DNA of 64,000 bases from UBA11475 sp045655805 (GTDB lineage: Bacteria; Bacillota; Clostridia; Christensenellales; Borkfalkiaceae), in assembly GCA_045655805.1 (NCBI GenBank), contig JAZOPZ010000013.1, positions 372,001 through 436,000 of the forward strand, read 5' to 3'. Below the pieces are notes generated by a model that saw nothing but the letters and a program-made list of their open reading frames with translations, was not told the origin of the DNA and ran no database searches. Below are positions 35,894 to 44,679 of this stretch, in pieces. The stretch's first letter is position 1; each line of letters opens with the position of its first letter. The position numbers and the translations under genes were made by a program.

Positions 35894-37480
35894 TTATTGG
35901 GGCATAATGTTTTTTACGGTAGTAGTTTCCCAAGCCGATGCCGAGCGATAAAAAGCGTAAAAGTAGTAAGGGGTTTCGCTAGGCGTTTCGCCTTTGATAA
36001 CTGCCTGATAATCCCCTGCCGTCACGTCGAAAATAATATAGTATACGACAGTGTCTTCCGTTTCGAAAGAACTCCAACTTTCTGTAGAAACATTTTGTAA
36101 TTCCCCGTTTTTGTGTAACATTGGTAGTTGTGGGGTAGTATATTCTGTTGGAACGACGTAAGCAATCGTTAAAAATTGGTCGTTCTCGGCAATCGTTATA
36201 GAAAAAGCATCGCCGTCGTTTGACGAGTTTGTACCGTATATGGTGTCTCCGTTTTTAATAGTGTAGGCAGATAGTTTATCGTCGGAAAAATCTTCCGTTT
36301 CGATATAAAGGTTGTCAAACGCTTTAATTAAGTAAAAATATTTAGTTTCGTAAAGTTCTTTTACGGTAGTCGGGATAGAAGTATCAACTTTTTCAAGTTC
36401 AGAAACGCAAGTTGCAAAACTCAATGAATTTCCGTCCGTTAAACCGTAAGTAACGGCGCCTAAAACTTTGCCGTAGGCATTAAATATAGGACCACCACTA
36501 CTACCTGGTGAAACTGGTGCCGTATATTGAATTTCCTTAAAACTTTCCGTTGAACTAGCGGTGTTTTCTAGCACGGGACAAGCGATAACCCCTGACGAGA
36601 ACGATCCCGCTAATCCCAACGGTGCACCAAACGAATAAACGCTTTCGCCTGCCGTTATATTTTCCGTTTCAAGTTCAAAATACTTAAATGGCGTTTCGGA
36701 AGAAATTTTTAAAATAGCAAGATCACGGGCGTCGTCATAGCCTAAAACTGATACAACTTCGTATTCAGTGCCGTCTTCGGTATAAGCCTTTACTTTAGCC
36801 ACGCCGTCAATCACGTGGTAAGCAGTTACGATAGTCCCGTCTTCATCAATAAAAAATCCCGAACCACAAGAAACTTTATTGCCTAAATAGTTTTGGCAAA
36901 CCAAAAATACCGTTCTCGCGCTTGCGTGGGCGTAGAGTTCTTCGGTGGACATCTTTGAAAGGAATTCGTAAACTTCCGCAAGCCACTCGTCTTCGGTGCC
37001 GGTGTAGCCGTATTTTTCACAGTAAAGTTCGTAAGCCGATTTGCCGTTATCACCGTCTTCACCTTTAAGCCAAGTTAAAAAGTCTTCTTCAGTACCGCTA
37101 TGTCCTTGATCAAGCCAAATTTCGTAAGCGGATTTACCCGTTTCGCCTTGTAAGCCTTGACCACCGTTGTCGCCGTCTTCACCTTTAAGCCAAGTTAAAA
37201 AGTCTTCTTCAGTACCGCTATGTCCTTGTTCAAGCCAAATTTCATAAGCCGATTTACCAGTTTCGCCTTGTAAGCCTTGACCACCGTTGTCGCCGTCTTC
37301 ACCTTTAAGCCAAGTTAAAAAGTCTTCTTCAGTACCGCTATGTCCTTGATCAAGCCAAGTTTCGTAAGCGGATTTACCAGTTTCGCCAGGAGCGCCTACC
37401 ATTTCGCAAGCGGTAAAAGTGGTGAGTGGTAAAATTAAACATAGGGTGATTATCAACGCTTTTTTAATTAATTTTTTCAT
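35894..37480 (-). CDS. secreted trypsin-like serine protease lipoprotein with GKSAYE-type repeats
   Basis: 528 residues. A signal peptide ends at a lipobox FTAC (Cys25), so it is probably lipid-anchored outside the membrane. Residues 32-145 are three nearly identical 40-residue repeats (GETGKSAYE...GHSGTEEDFLTWLKGEDGDN), and a fourth, diverged one follows (about 146-170). The next part is an HtrA-like chymotrypsin fold with triad segments TAYHVID (His), DARDLAILKI (Asp) and PGSSGGP (Ser). The C-terminal 150 residues are unrecognised. No PDZ domain is evident. The substrate is unknown. Confidence 0.87.
   Translation of the reverse strand: MKKLIKKALIITLCLILPLTTFTACEMVGAPGETGKSAYETWLDQGHSGTEEDFLTWLKGEDGDNGGQGLQGETGKSAYEIWLEQGHSGTEEDFLTWLKGEDGDNGGQGLQGETGKSAYEIWLDQGHSGTEEDFLTWLKGEDGDNGKSAYELYCEKYGYTGTEDEWLAEVYEFLSKMSTEELYAHASARTVFLVCQNYLGNKVSCGSGFFIDEDGTIVTAYHVIDGVAKVKAYTEDGTEYEVVSVLGYDDARDLAILKISSETPFKYFELETENITAGESVYSFGAPLGLAGSFSSGVIACPVLENTASSTESFKEIQYTAPVSPGSSGGPIFNAYGKVLGAVTYGLTDGNSLSFATCVSELEKVDTSIPTTVKELYETKYFYLIKAFDNLYIETEDFSDDKLSAYTIKNGDTIYGTNSSNDGDAFSITIAENDQFLTIAYVVPTEYTTPQLPMLHKNGELQNVSTESWSSFETEDTVVYYIIFDVTAGDYQAVIKGETPSETPYYFYAFYRSASAWETTTVKNIMPQ
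37046..37387 (-). repeat. 120-bp coding tandem repeat, about 2.9 copies
   Basis: Exact 120-bp period with very few differences between copies, encoding the 40-residue repeats of the lipoprotein. Such near-identity points to recent expansion or slippage and to copy-number variation between strains. Confidence 0.9.
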
Positions 37481-37491
37481 AAAGTATATTC

Positions 37492-38520
37492 CTATAAAAG
37501 TTCGGCAAGGTCGTAGATAAGTCTTTCAGTTTTATCCCAACCGAGGCAAGGGTCAGTTATTGACTTACCGTAAACCCCTTCGCCTATTTTTTGCGTGCCG
37601 TCTTCAATGTAACTTTCAACCATAACGCCCTTAAGCAACTTTTTAATGTCTGCGCTGTGTCTTGCGCTGTGTAAAACTTCTTTAACAATTCTAACTTGTT
37701 CAAGATATTGTTTGCCAGAGTTTGCGTGGTTTGCGTCAACTATAACCGACGGATTTTGAAGGTCGGTTTTAGCGTATTCTTCGCAAAGGTGAATTAAATC
37801 TTCGTAATGGTAGTTAGGGTTCGATTGACCACGTTTATTAATGTAGCCCCTTAAAATTGCGTGCGAATAAGGATTGCCGTCAGAGTGAACTTCCCACCCA
37901 CGATAGATAAAGGTGTGTTTGTGTTGTGATGCCGTAATGGCGTTCATCATAACCGAAATATCACCACCCGTAGGGTTCTTCATCCCAACGGGGATATCCA
38001 AGCCACTAGCCGTTAAACGGTGTTGTTGGTTTTCAACAGAACGCGCACCGATTGCCACGTAGCCCAACAAGTCTGATAGGTATCTATAATTGTCGGGGTA
38101 GAGCATTTCGTCAGCGCAAACAAAACCAGTTTCTTTGATAGCGCGCATGTGCAATTCTCTTATGCTTACGATACCTTTAAGCATATCGGGTTTTTCGTTA
38201 GGGTTCGGTTGGTGCAACATCCCCTTGTAGCCGTCACCCGTCGTGCGTGGTTTATTTGTGTAAATGCGTGGAACGATAAAAATTTTATCTTCAACTTTTT
38301 CTTGAATATTCCTTAATCTATTGATATAATCAAGCACGCTGTCTTCATTATCAGCCGAGCAAGGGCCTATGATAAGCACAAACTTATCGGATTTGCCTGC
38401 AAAAATATCTTTTAATTGATTTTGTCTTTCAGCAACTACTTTTGCGTGCGATTTGTCAAGTGGATAAAGTTCTTTAACTTCCTTTGGAACGGGAAGTTTT
38501 CTTTCAAAAATCATAGCCAT
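37492..38520 (-). CDS. aroF: 3-deoxy-7-phosphoheptulonate synthase (class I DAHP synthase)
   Basis: First step of the shikimate pathway, joining phosphoenolpyruvate and erythrose-4-phosphate. 342 residues of the AroFGH type: LIIGPCSADNEDSVLDYI, PRIYTNKPRTTGDGYKG, GARSVENQQHR, SVIVDANHANSGK and GVMVESYIEDG. Whether it is feedback-inhibited by Phe, Tyr or Trp cannot be read here, so the gene symbol is generic. Its own promoter lies 36 bases upstream; no other aro genes are adjacent. Confidence 0.95.
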   Translation of the reverse strand: MAMIFERKLPVPKEVKELYPLDKSHAKVVAERQNQLKDIFAGKSDKFVLIIGPCSADNEDSVLDYINRLRNIQEKVEDKIFIVPRIYTNKPRTTGDGYKGMLHQPNPNEKPDMLKGIVSIRELHMRAIKETGFVCADEMLYPDNYRYLSDLLGYVAIGARSVENQQHRLTASGLDIPVGMKNPTGGDISVMMNAITASQHKHTFIYRGWEVHSDGNPYSHAILRGYINKRGQSNPNYHYEDLIHLCEEYAKTDLQNPSVIVDANHANSGKQYLEQVRIVKEVLHSARHSADIKKLLKGVMVESYIEDGTQKIGEGVYGKSITDPCLGWDKTERLIYDLAELL

Positions 38521-38555
38521 AATGCTCTCTAATCCTTATACTGTAATGTATTTAA

Positions 38556-38584
38556 ATAATACTATTGCATTTTTAATTTGTCAA
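38556..38584 (-). promoter_or_regulatory. promoter of the DAHP synthase gene
   Basis: Minus strand TTGACA (38579-38584), 17-base spacer, TATTAT (38556-38561). Confidence 0.8.
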
Positions 38585-38626
38585 TTAGTAAGAAAAAAAA
38601 CAAGTGATTTTTTAATTTTACGGCGC

Positions 38627-38656
38627 AAAAAAAAGCGTTCAGGTTACCCTGAACGC
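38627..38656 (-). terminator. terminator of RNase P RNA
   Basis: On the minus strand GCGTTCAGG, GTAA loop, CCTGAACGC, then eight Ts. Confidence 0.9.
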
Positions 38657-39006
38657 CGAGTCGGTCTATAAGCCGAGTTCTGTCGTGTGTAATCATTTAT
38701 CTACGACTTATGTCTCCACAAGCCTCTAGCGATGTTTTAGTAAAAGCGTTCAGACGAGCAACCTATTAAACGCTTTTGTCAATCTTGCATCGGACGGGGT
38801 TTACATGGCTACCCTTGTTACCAAGGGCACGGTGTGCTCTTACCACACCTTTCCACCCTTACCCGAAAAAACGGGCGGTATATCTCTGTTGCACTTTCCT
38901 TAAGGTCACCCTCACCGGGATTTCTCCGGCGCCCTGCTCTATGATGCTCGGACTTTCCTCATTAGCGTCTTTTCATACGCTACCGCGATTACACAACCGA
39001 CTCTAC
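38656..39006 (-). ncRNA. rnpB: RNase P RNA, bacterial
   Basis: Catalytic RNA that trims the 5' ends of pre-tRNAs with RnpA. The minus strand shows the conserved GAGGAAAGTCCG near the 5' end, GGTGAGGGTGACC, AGTGCAACAGAGATATACCG, and the 3' ACAGAACTCGGCTTATAGAC. The outer P1 helix is GAGTCGGT with ACCGACTC. Length about 350 nt. Ends are approximate, set by P1. Confidence 0.95.
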
Positions 39007-39009
39007 GCA

Positions 39010-39039
39010 ATTATACACTTTTTAAAAGGCGTTTGTCAA
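39010..39039 (-). promoter_or_regulatory. promoter of rnpB
   Basis: Minus strand TTGACA (39034-39039), 18-base spacer, TATAAT (39010-39015), immediately before the RNA. Confidence 0.9.
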
Positions 39040-39127
39040 GTAGGGGAGGTGTTTTCCAAAAATTACCTTAATTTAGTAGTATAAATTCAGTATTGCTGAA
39101 CAAAATAATAGCAAGGGGGACGAAGAA

Positions 39128-39700
39128 ATGCATTTAAATGAGTCACAAACCTTGCTGAATTTAGCAAAGAGTTTCGCAGGCGAAGCGCAAGCAGGTTTAA
39201 GGTATCAATTTACCGCCGATTTAGCGCTTGAACAAGGCTACAAGATTTTATCGGATGAGATAAGAAAGTTAGCCAAAAACGAAGTAAATCACGCAAAAGT
39301 TTTCTTTAACGCGATAGTAGACGGCGCAGGTAATTTAGATAATATTACCATAAACGCAGGCTATCCGTTTCAAGGCAAAACTATTGAAGAAGGTTTACGC
39401 TTTGCCGTAAAAGCAGAACTTGACGAGGCTGTCATTTACGAAGATTTTGCAAAGATAGCAGAGGACGAGGGCTTTACGGAAATTGCCAACAAATTCAGAC
39501 TAATTTCAGCGGTAGAAAAACACCACGCGGATATTTTCGAATACCTACACACAGGTTTTACTAAGGACAAACTTTATAAGTTAGATAATCCTGTTATTTG
39601 GGTTTGTTCGGAATGTGGTCACGTTCAAACTTTGCGCGAGGGTTGGAACGTTTGCCCGCTATGTAATTCTACCCAAGGCTTTATAGAGATAAAGTTGTAG
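39128..39700 (+). CDS. rbr: rubrerythrin
   Basis: A cytoplasmic peroxide-reducing protein of anaerobes. 190 residues: an N-terminal diiron four-helix domain with repeated glutamates (FAGEAQAGLRYQF, EVNHAKVFF, EAVIYEDFA, AVEKHHADIFEYL) and a C-terminal rubredoxin-like domain with two Cys pairs, CSEC and CPLC. A hairpin TTCAG/CTGAA lies upstream. AAGGGGG precedes the ATG. A small gene follows 8 bases later. Confidence 0.95.
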   Translation: MHLNESQTLLNLAKSFAGEAQAGLRYQFTADLALEQGYKILSDEIRKLAKNEVNHAKVFFNAIVDGAGNLDNITINAGYPFQGKTIEEGLRFAVKAELDEAVIYEDFAKIAEDEGFTEIANKFRLISAVEKHHADIFEYLHTGFTKDKLYKLDNPVIWVCSECGHVQTLREGWNVCPLCNSTQGFIEIKL

Positions 39701-39708
39701 GAGTATTT

Positions 39709-39907
39709 ATGAGAAAAGAAACAAACAAAAAAGCAAATGCTAACTCAAAAAGTGATGCAAAAGCAAAACAAACTTCAGGTGCGAAAGCCTGTAAGTCGCA
39801 AAGTAAGTAAGTCAGAAGAAAGTAAATTCGATTTGTACGGTTCGTACACGGGTATTGATTTTTACGACAATTTCGATACGCCTATTCAAGACGTAGACGA
39901 TTTATAA
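39709..39907 (+). pseudogene. small Lys/Ser-rich protein with acidic tail, apparent +1 frameshift
   Basis: ATG at 39709 after GTAGGAG opens a 33-residue frame rich in Lys, Ala and Ser, stopping at 39808-39810. The next frame continues without a gap as SEESKFDLYGSYTGIDFYDN and ends PIQDVDDL at 39907. Joining them gives about 65 residues, basic first and acidic last. I recall similar GSYTG...PxQDxDDL tails in small proteins of related bacteria, but cannot check. A sequencing error, true decay or an internal start are the options. Function unknown. Confidence 0.55.
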
Positions 39908-39970
39908 ACTTACTATAGTAACGGCCTTTACTAGCAACGCTACAATCGTGGCAATATAAGGGGGGAAGAT

Positions 39971-40078
39971 ATGGCAGTAGTCGTACCTTCTCTTTCTGTT
40001 TGGTCAGTTTTCGCGATACCGTTTTGGCTAAAACTCATCCAAAACCAACAAAAAAGCACCCCGTTGGGTGCTTTTTAA
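39971..40078 (+). CDS. possible 35-residue hydrophobic peptide
   Basis: ATG preceded by GGGGGGAAG at ideal spacing. The predicted peptide begins MAVVVPSLSVWSVFAIPFWL, a single membrane-length hydrophobic segment, then a polar tail whose last codons lie in the terminator hairpin. The strong ribosome site supports translation, but overlap with the terminator and the lack of homologues I recognise keep this tentative. Confidence 0.3.
   Translation: MAVVVPSLSVWSVFAIPFWLKLIQNQQKSTPLGAF
40051..40077. terminator. bidirectional terminator
   Basis: AAAAAGCACCC, CGTT, GGGTGCTTTTT between the rubrerythrin-side genes and the LRR gene. Confidence 0.85.
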
Positions 40079-41686
40079 TTACCATTTTGTAACTATAAGT
40101 TTTGCTTTGCATTTAGATTGCTTTAACGACTTTTTAATTATTTTTGCCACTTTTTTAGGGCAAGTTACCGTTTGTAAAGACGGCATATCTTTAAAGGTAT
40201 CGCTCGTAAGATAACCTACGTTATCGTAAAAGGTAAGTTCGGTTATAGGGCAGTTTTTAAACGCCCAATTAGAAAGCGACCACAAAGCCCTTGGCAATTT
40301 AATTTCTTTAAGCGAAGTGCAATTTTCAAACGAGTTAAAAGAAATGCTAGTAATGTCGTCCGATAGTTTAACTTGTTCAAGCGCGGTACAGTTCCTAAAA
40401 GCGTCGGAAGAAATATAAGTTACGCCGTCGGCAATATCTACGCTTTTCAAATTTTTGCAGTCCATAAAAGTTTGGCATCCGATAGAATCAACGCCGTTCG
40501 GCACGTGAACGGTGATTAATTTGCTCCCTTTAAATAAATAATTGCCAAGTTCGTATTTATCGTGTCTAAAATGTTTAGGGAATTCAAATTCCGTTTTGTT
40601 TTGCGCGCCTTTAACGTGTATTAAAACGGGAATATTCTTGCCTAAATAATAGGTTAAATCGCCATCGATTACTATATTACTTTCTTCTTCGTCAGGGTAG
40701 TAAACTCTACTTAAAGTTCCAATAAGGTTACCGAGCGTTCTGGTTTGAGGTTCGTACGCAGTAACTTCGTATTCGGATTTATTTGCAATTTCTTCAACTT
40801 TAGAGCAATCGTAAAAAGAGTTATCGCCAATAGTAGTTAAACTTCTACCAAAAGTTATATGAATTAAATTATTGCATCCCTTAAACGCGTTTGTCTTTAT
40901 TTCTTTAACGCTATCGGGGATATCTAAAAAGTTAAAGTCGTGATTATTAGCGTTTTCAAACGCGCTTTCACCGATAACTTCACAAACGGAATTTTCTTCA
41001 AAATCAAGGCTTAAAATATTCACTTTGCTAGTGTCGGTTGATTGAAACAAAAAGTCTGGGATTTTAGTAACCTTATTGCCGATAATAACTTCTACTCCCG
41101 AATTTTTGTCGTTGCAAAAAACTTGGTGGTTTTTCGTTAAGTCGGCGCAATTTACGGCGTTAAAAGTGATTTTTTGTAAATTTTGGCAACCTGCAAAAAC
41201 CATAGAACCTAATCTTTTAACGCTTTCGCCAATAGTAACTTCGGTTAAACTTTTTAAACCGCAAAAAGCAAAACTTTCAACTTTTTCAAAGTCTAAAGTT
41301 AATTTTTCAACTTGCTTGCCCTCAATAAAGAGTTTTGCGTTATAAAACACGGGGTTTGAGCGTTGAGTTGCAAAATCAATTTTACACCAATCTTCAAGAG
41401 AGCCTTCGTAATAAACTTCTTTAAGCCCAAAGCAGTTGCTAAAGGCGTTACTATCAATGTTAGTGATCGTTTTAGAAATAGTTATCGTTGTTAACTGTGA
41501 ACAGTTTTCAAACGCCTTTATACCGATTTTAGTTATCGCCTCGGGTATCGTTACCGAAGTTATTTCTTTATTCAAACATTTTACGGCAGTAGAACCGTTG
41601 ATGTCAAAGTTATCGCCAAAAAACTCCATATCCGCTAAAATTTTTTCTAGTCGTTTAATTTCGGCAAGTTTTTCTTGTTCGTTCAT
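40079..41686 (-). CDS. BspA-type leucine-rich repeat protein without signal peptide
   Basis: 535 residues. A short charged N-terminal helix (about 1-22) is followed by many LRR_5 (BspA/TpLRR) repeats, such as VTIPEAITKIGIKAFENCSQL, VTIGESVKRLGSMVFAGCQNL, VKLSDDITSISFNSFENCTSL. No signal peptide or membrane segment is seen, unlike most BspA proteins, so it may be cytoplasmic or exported by another route. It lies 6 bases after a secreted LRR lipoprotein on the same strand. Such repeats mediate protein binding; the partner is unknown. Confidence 0.88.
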   Translation of the reverse strand: MNEQEKLAEIKRLEKILADMEFFGDNFDINGSTAVKCLNKEITSVTIPEAITKIGIKAFENCSQLTTITISKTITNIDSNAFSNCFGLKEVYYEGSLEDWCKIDFATQRSNPVFYNAKLFIEGKQVEKLTLDFEKVESFAFCGLKSLTEVTIGESVKRLGSMVFAGCQNLQKITFNAVNCADLTKNHQVFCNDKNSGVEVIIGNKVTKIPDFLFQSTDTSKVNILSLDFEENSVCEVIGESAFENANNHDFNFLDIPDSVKEIKTNAFKGCNNLIHITFGRSLTTIGDNSFYDCSKVEEIANKSEYEVTAYEPQTRTLGNLIGTLSRVYYPDEEESNIVIDGDLTYYLGKNIPVLIHVKGAQNKTEFEFPKHFRHDKYELGNYLFKGSKLITVHVPNGVDSIGCQTFMDCKNLKSVDIADGVTYISSDAFRNCTALEQVKLSDDITSISFNSFENCTSLKEIKLPRALWSLSNWAFKNCPITELTFYDNVGYLTSDTFKDMPSLQTVTCPKKVAKIIKKSLKQSKCKAKLIVTKW

Positions 41687-41692
41687 AAAGCG

Positions 41693-43762
41693 TTAATTTT
41701 TTCTCCAAGCAAAATATTTATAAGAATGTACGAAGTAAGTTACTATATCTTGTTCAGTAGTTGAAGAAGTAATTGGTATTAAAGCGTCGTCTTCCTTTGT
41801 CGTTTCTGGCGGAATTATTTCTTGAGTGAGCGTCCAGTTGCCTTCACCCTCAAAAGTAATGTTTGAAGTAGAACTTAAGTTAACGAGTTTAGTGGTGCAC
41901 ACGCCACTACTAGATTGCGTAGGGGCGGTAATATAAACGGTTAAGTTACCACTTTTTGAGTAAAAGCACGGTCTTATGTAATAAACCGTTCCCGCCGTAA
42001 GTACGCGCTCGATTTTAAAGTTGTTATAACCACCAGCATCATCGTTTTCTGCGAGAAGTTCTTTATTTGCATCTTTTAAGTAGCAATAAGTGTCGGTGCC
42101 AGACGAATATGAAGTATATATTGAGTAAGTACCCGTAACGCTTGGAACGAACATATAGTCGGTGTTACTGCCACTGCTCTTGCCGTAAGCGTAAACGGTG
42201 GTGCTACCAACGGATAAAGTGCTTTCGCCGTTAGTGCTAACCCATTTAGCGTAAAGGTTTAATAAAGGCTTGGTGATATTTTCAGAAAAGTCATAAGGAC
42301 TGCCCGTGCATTCAGCGTTATCGTACCAGCCACCGAAAAGGTAACCCGTTCTAGTAGGCGGAGTAGGGTAAGATAAACCTACTGTCTTTGTAACGATTTG
42401 ACTGTCATAAAATGAGTTTTGGCTATAAAATATTACCGTGCAAGAACCGTCAATAAGGTCGTAATCGGATTTAGTAAAAGCGCCTGCGCCGATAAATTCA
42501 ACCGTGGTAGGTATAACGATATCGGCTTCTACGTTATAGAAGGCTCCTTCACCGATATGGGTTACGCCCGTTAAGTCAACGGAAGTAATTTCTCCTCTAT
42601 CATAGAAAGCGTACGCAGGTATTTTGGTTACGCCGTCAGGAATATCAACTTCAGTTAAAGGTTCACCACCGATAGTAAAAGTAGTAGCCCCTATGATTGG
42701 GGTTGATTGTTCTCTACCAAATTTAATATTAAGGTAACTCGTTAAGTCGTGTGCGTTAACGGTTGAAAGGTTTGTGCAACCCATAAAAGCATTTTCACCG
42801 ATTTCAGTTAAAGTTTGTGGTAAATCAACAGAAATTAAATCATTGTAATTTGCAAATGCGTAAGCGCCGATTTTTGTTGCTGAAGAAAAGTTGTCTTGTG
42901 TCAACGCCGTTACCTTTTGACCATCAACGTAAAGGTCAGCACCGTTTGCAAGTGGGTTAGCCGACGAATTTGAAAAATTAATTTTTGCAAAGTCGATAAC
43001 CGACGGTGCGTTCACGGTAAGGATATTACAGTTAGCAAAAGCGTCGTATCCAACTTCCGTTATAGTAGATGGTAAAGTGATAGAAGTTATGCTCCAACCT
43101 TTAAATGCGTTAGCGCCGATTGTGGTTAATCCTTCAAGGGCAGAATTGTCCAAGGTGGTTATATCACTTGGGCGTACGCCAGTTGAACTATTTCCAAAAT
43201 AGAATTTAGCATAAGAGTTCATTTCCATAGGGTTAGAATGCGAGCCAGTAAACGACGTTTTTACCCAAGCACTAATGCTGTCAATATAAATGTTCGTTAA
43301 ATAAGAGCACCCTTCAAATGCATAGTCTTTGACAATTTTAACGCCGTCGTTAAAGAAAATGGTATATAAGGAGTTGTTGCCGTTAAAAGCGTGGTTGCCA
43401 ATTTCTTCAACGCTATCAGGTAAGGTTATTGAAGAAAGTGAATTGCCTGCAAAAGCAAATTCGCCAATCTTTTCAATATTGCTACCGAGCGTTACCGAAG
43501 TCATATCCATATTAGCAAAGCCCGACGGTAAAATTTCTTTAACAGGTTTGCCGTTGTAGGTGTCTGGAATTTTTGCCGAAGTAATATATTCCTTTGCTTT
43601 TACAGCGTAATAGTCCTTGTCAGCAGAAAGTACGAACCTTAATTGTTTGTTGCTTTCATTATTCTTAAGGTCTGTAAGTTCGCTTTTTAAAGAACAACCT
43701 GCAAGGGTTGCGGTAAGCGTAAGTGTTAAAATTAAAACTAAAAGTATGCAAATCTTCTTCAT
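41693..43762 (-). CDS. secreted lipoprotein with BspA leucine-rich repeats and InlB-type repeat
   Basis: 689 residues. The signal peptide ends at lipobox LAGC, so it is lipid-anchored outside. LRR_5 repeats fill about residues 40-420; then a Listeria-Bacteroides (InlB B-type) repeat, GYLFGGWYDNAECTGS...LYAKWV, and a beta-rich domain resembling a pre-peptidase C-terminal (PPC) domain (SVTGTYSIYTSYSSGTDTYC, YYIRP). Likely surface adhesin or ligand-binding protein. The ATG at 43762 follows CGGAG; an earlier in-frame ATG lacks one. Confidence 0.88.
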   Translation of the reverse strand: MKKICILLVLILTLTLTATLAGCSLKSELTDLKNNESNKQLRFVLSADKDYYAVKAKEYITSAKIPDTYNGKPVKEILPSGFANMDMTSVTLGSNIEKIGEFAFAGNSLSSITLPDSVEEIGNHAFNGNNSLYTIFFNDGVKIVKDYAFEGCSYLTNIYIDSISAWVKTSFTGSHSNPMEMNSYAKFYFGNSSTGVRPSDITTLDNSALEGLTTIGANAFKGWSITSITLPSTITEVGYDAFANCNILTVNAPSVIDFAKINFSNSSANPLANGADLYVDGQKVTALTQDNFSSATKIGAYAFANYNDLISVDLPQTLTEIGENAFMGCTNLSTVNAHDLTSYLNIKFGREQSTPIIGATTFTIGGEPLTEVDIPDGVTKIPAYAFYDRGEITSVDLTGVTHIGEGAFYNVEADIVIPTTVEFIGAGAFTKSDYDLIDGSCTVIFYSQNSFYDSQIVTKTVGLSYPTPPTRTGYLFGGWYDNAECTGSPYDFSENITKPLLNLYAKWVSTNGESTLSVGSTTVYAYGKSSGSNTDYMFVPSVTGTYSIYTSYSSGTDTYCYLKDANKELLAENDDAGGYNNFKIERVLTAGTVYYIRPCFYSKSGNLTVYITAPTQSSSGVCTTKLVNLSSTSNITFEGEGNWTLTQEIIPPETTKEDDALIPITSSTTEQDIVTYFVHSYKYFAWRKN

Positions 43763-43884
43763 CTTTTGCTCCGTGTAAAAATATTTACTAGTATAGTATA
43801 ACATAGTAGACAAATTCCGTCAACAGTAAAACGAAAATATAAAGTTTACTCTTACTAAAATATATGCGATAGTTTCTAAAAAAG

Positions 43885-43910
43885 AAAAAAGAGCAATGTT
43901 TGCTCTTTTA
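43885..43910. terminator. terminator after the glycerophosphodiesterase gene
   Basis: AAAAGAGCAA, short loop, TGCTCTTTT with flanking A and T runs. Confidence 0.75.
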
Positions 43911-43911
43911 A

Positions 43912-44646
43912 TTAAAGTTTAGTCGAAAGATAATCAACTAATTTATCGGGGAAGTTTACAGTCATGCCGTCAGCACCTGCGTCGTAAACCCTTTTCATAA
44001 TTTCTTCGTTTTTAATATTCCATGCCCTGACGTTAAGCCCCAATCCGTGCCAAGCGTCAACGTTTTCTTTAGTAACGAAATCATCTCTCGGACAAATTTC
44101 ATAAAACCCATCGGCTAGCATTTTTTTGATTAACTCGTCGTCGATTTGCCAAGTTAAATAACCAATTCTAAAGTCTGGCGCAACTTTTTTTACAGCAAGC
44201 AGTTCGTCGTAGTCGAACGAAGTCATTATCACTTTGTTTTTTAGCCCTAAATCGTTTACTAGTTTAACTGTGTCTTCGGCAACGCCTTTTGATTTAAGTT
44301 CAATTGCAAAGGTTAAGTTTTTTGCGCTAAAGGTTAACAAAAAATCTTTTAGGGTAACGATTTTATCGGTAAGTCCGTTTTTGTTTACCCAAAAAGTTTT
44401 TAGTTCTTCGTAAGTGTAGTCGGAAATTTTTCCGCTTTTACCCGTAACTCTAGTTAACGTGTCGTCGTGGAATAAAACCAGCACGCCGTCTTTAGATTTT
44501 TGTACGTCCGTTTCAATTCCGTTTGCGCCCATAGTAAGTCCCAACTTAAACGAAAGCATAGTATTTTCTGGCGCGTATTCACTTGCCCCGCGATGAGCGT
44601 AATTTATAAAAGGTCGTAAAGGTTTTAAGTTGCTAGTAAATTTCAT
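43912..44646 (-). CDS. glycerophosphodiester phosphodiesterase
   Basis: Hydrolyses glycerophosphodiesters from lipid turnover to glycerol-3-phosphate and alcohol. 244 residues, the size of cytoplasmic UgpQ-type enzymes: YAHRGASEYAPENTMLSF with catalytic His and Glu, GIETDVQKSKDGVLVLFHDD with metal ligands and second His, and FAIELKSKG. No signal peptide. It lies 33 bases downstream of recF on the same strand, and CTCCTTT in the complement gives a good ribosome site. Confidence 0.93.
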   Translation of the reverse strand: MKFTSNLKPLRPFINYAHRGASEYAPENTMLSFKLGLTMGANGIETDVQKSKDGVLVLFHDDTLTRVTGKSGKISDYTYEELKTFWVNKNGLTDKIVTLKDFLLTFSAKNLTFAIELKSKGVAEDTVKLVNDLGLKNKVIMTSFDYDELLAVKKVAPDFRIGYLTWQIDDELIKKMLADGFYEICPRDDFVTKENVDAWHGLGLNVRAWNIKNEEIMKRVYDAGADGMTVNFPDKLVDYLSTKL

Positions 44647-44679
44647 AAAACACTCCTTTGGTAAGGTTTCACGTATACG

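Noticed and set aside
37046..37387. CRISPR array (regular 120-bp periodicity)
   Set aside because: The whole period is conserved and in frame; it is a coding tandem repeat without unique spacers.
38776..39084. 102-residue plus-strand open frame
   Set aside because: It is the antisense of RNase P RNA.
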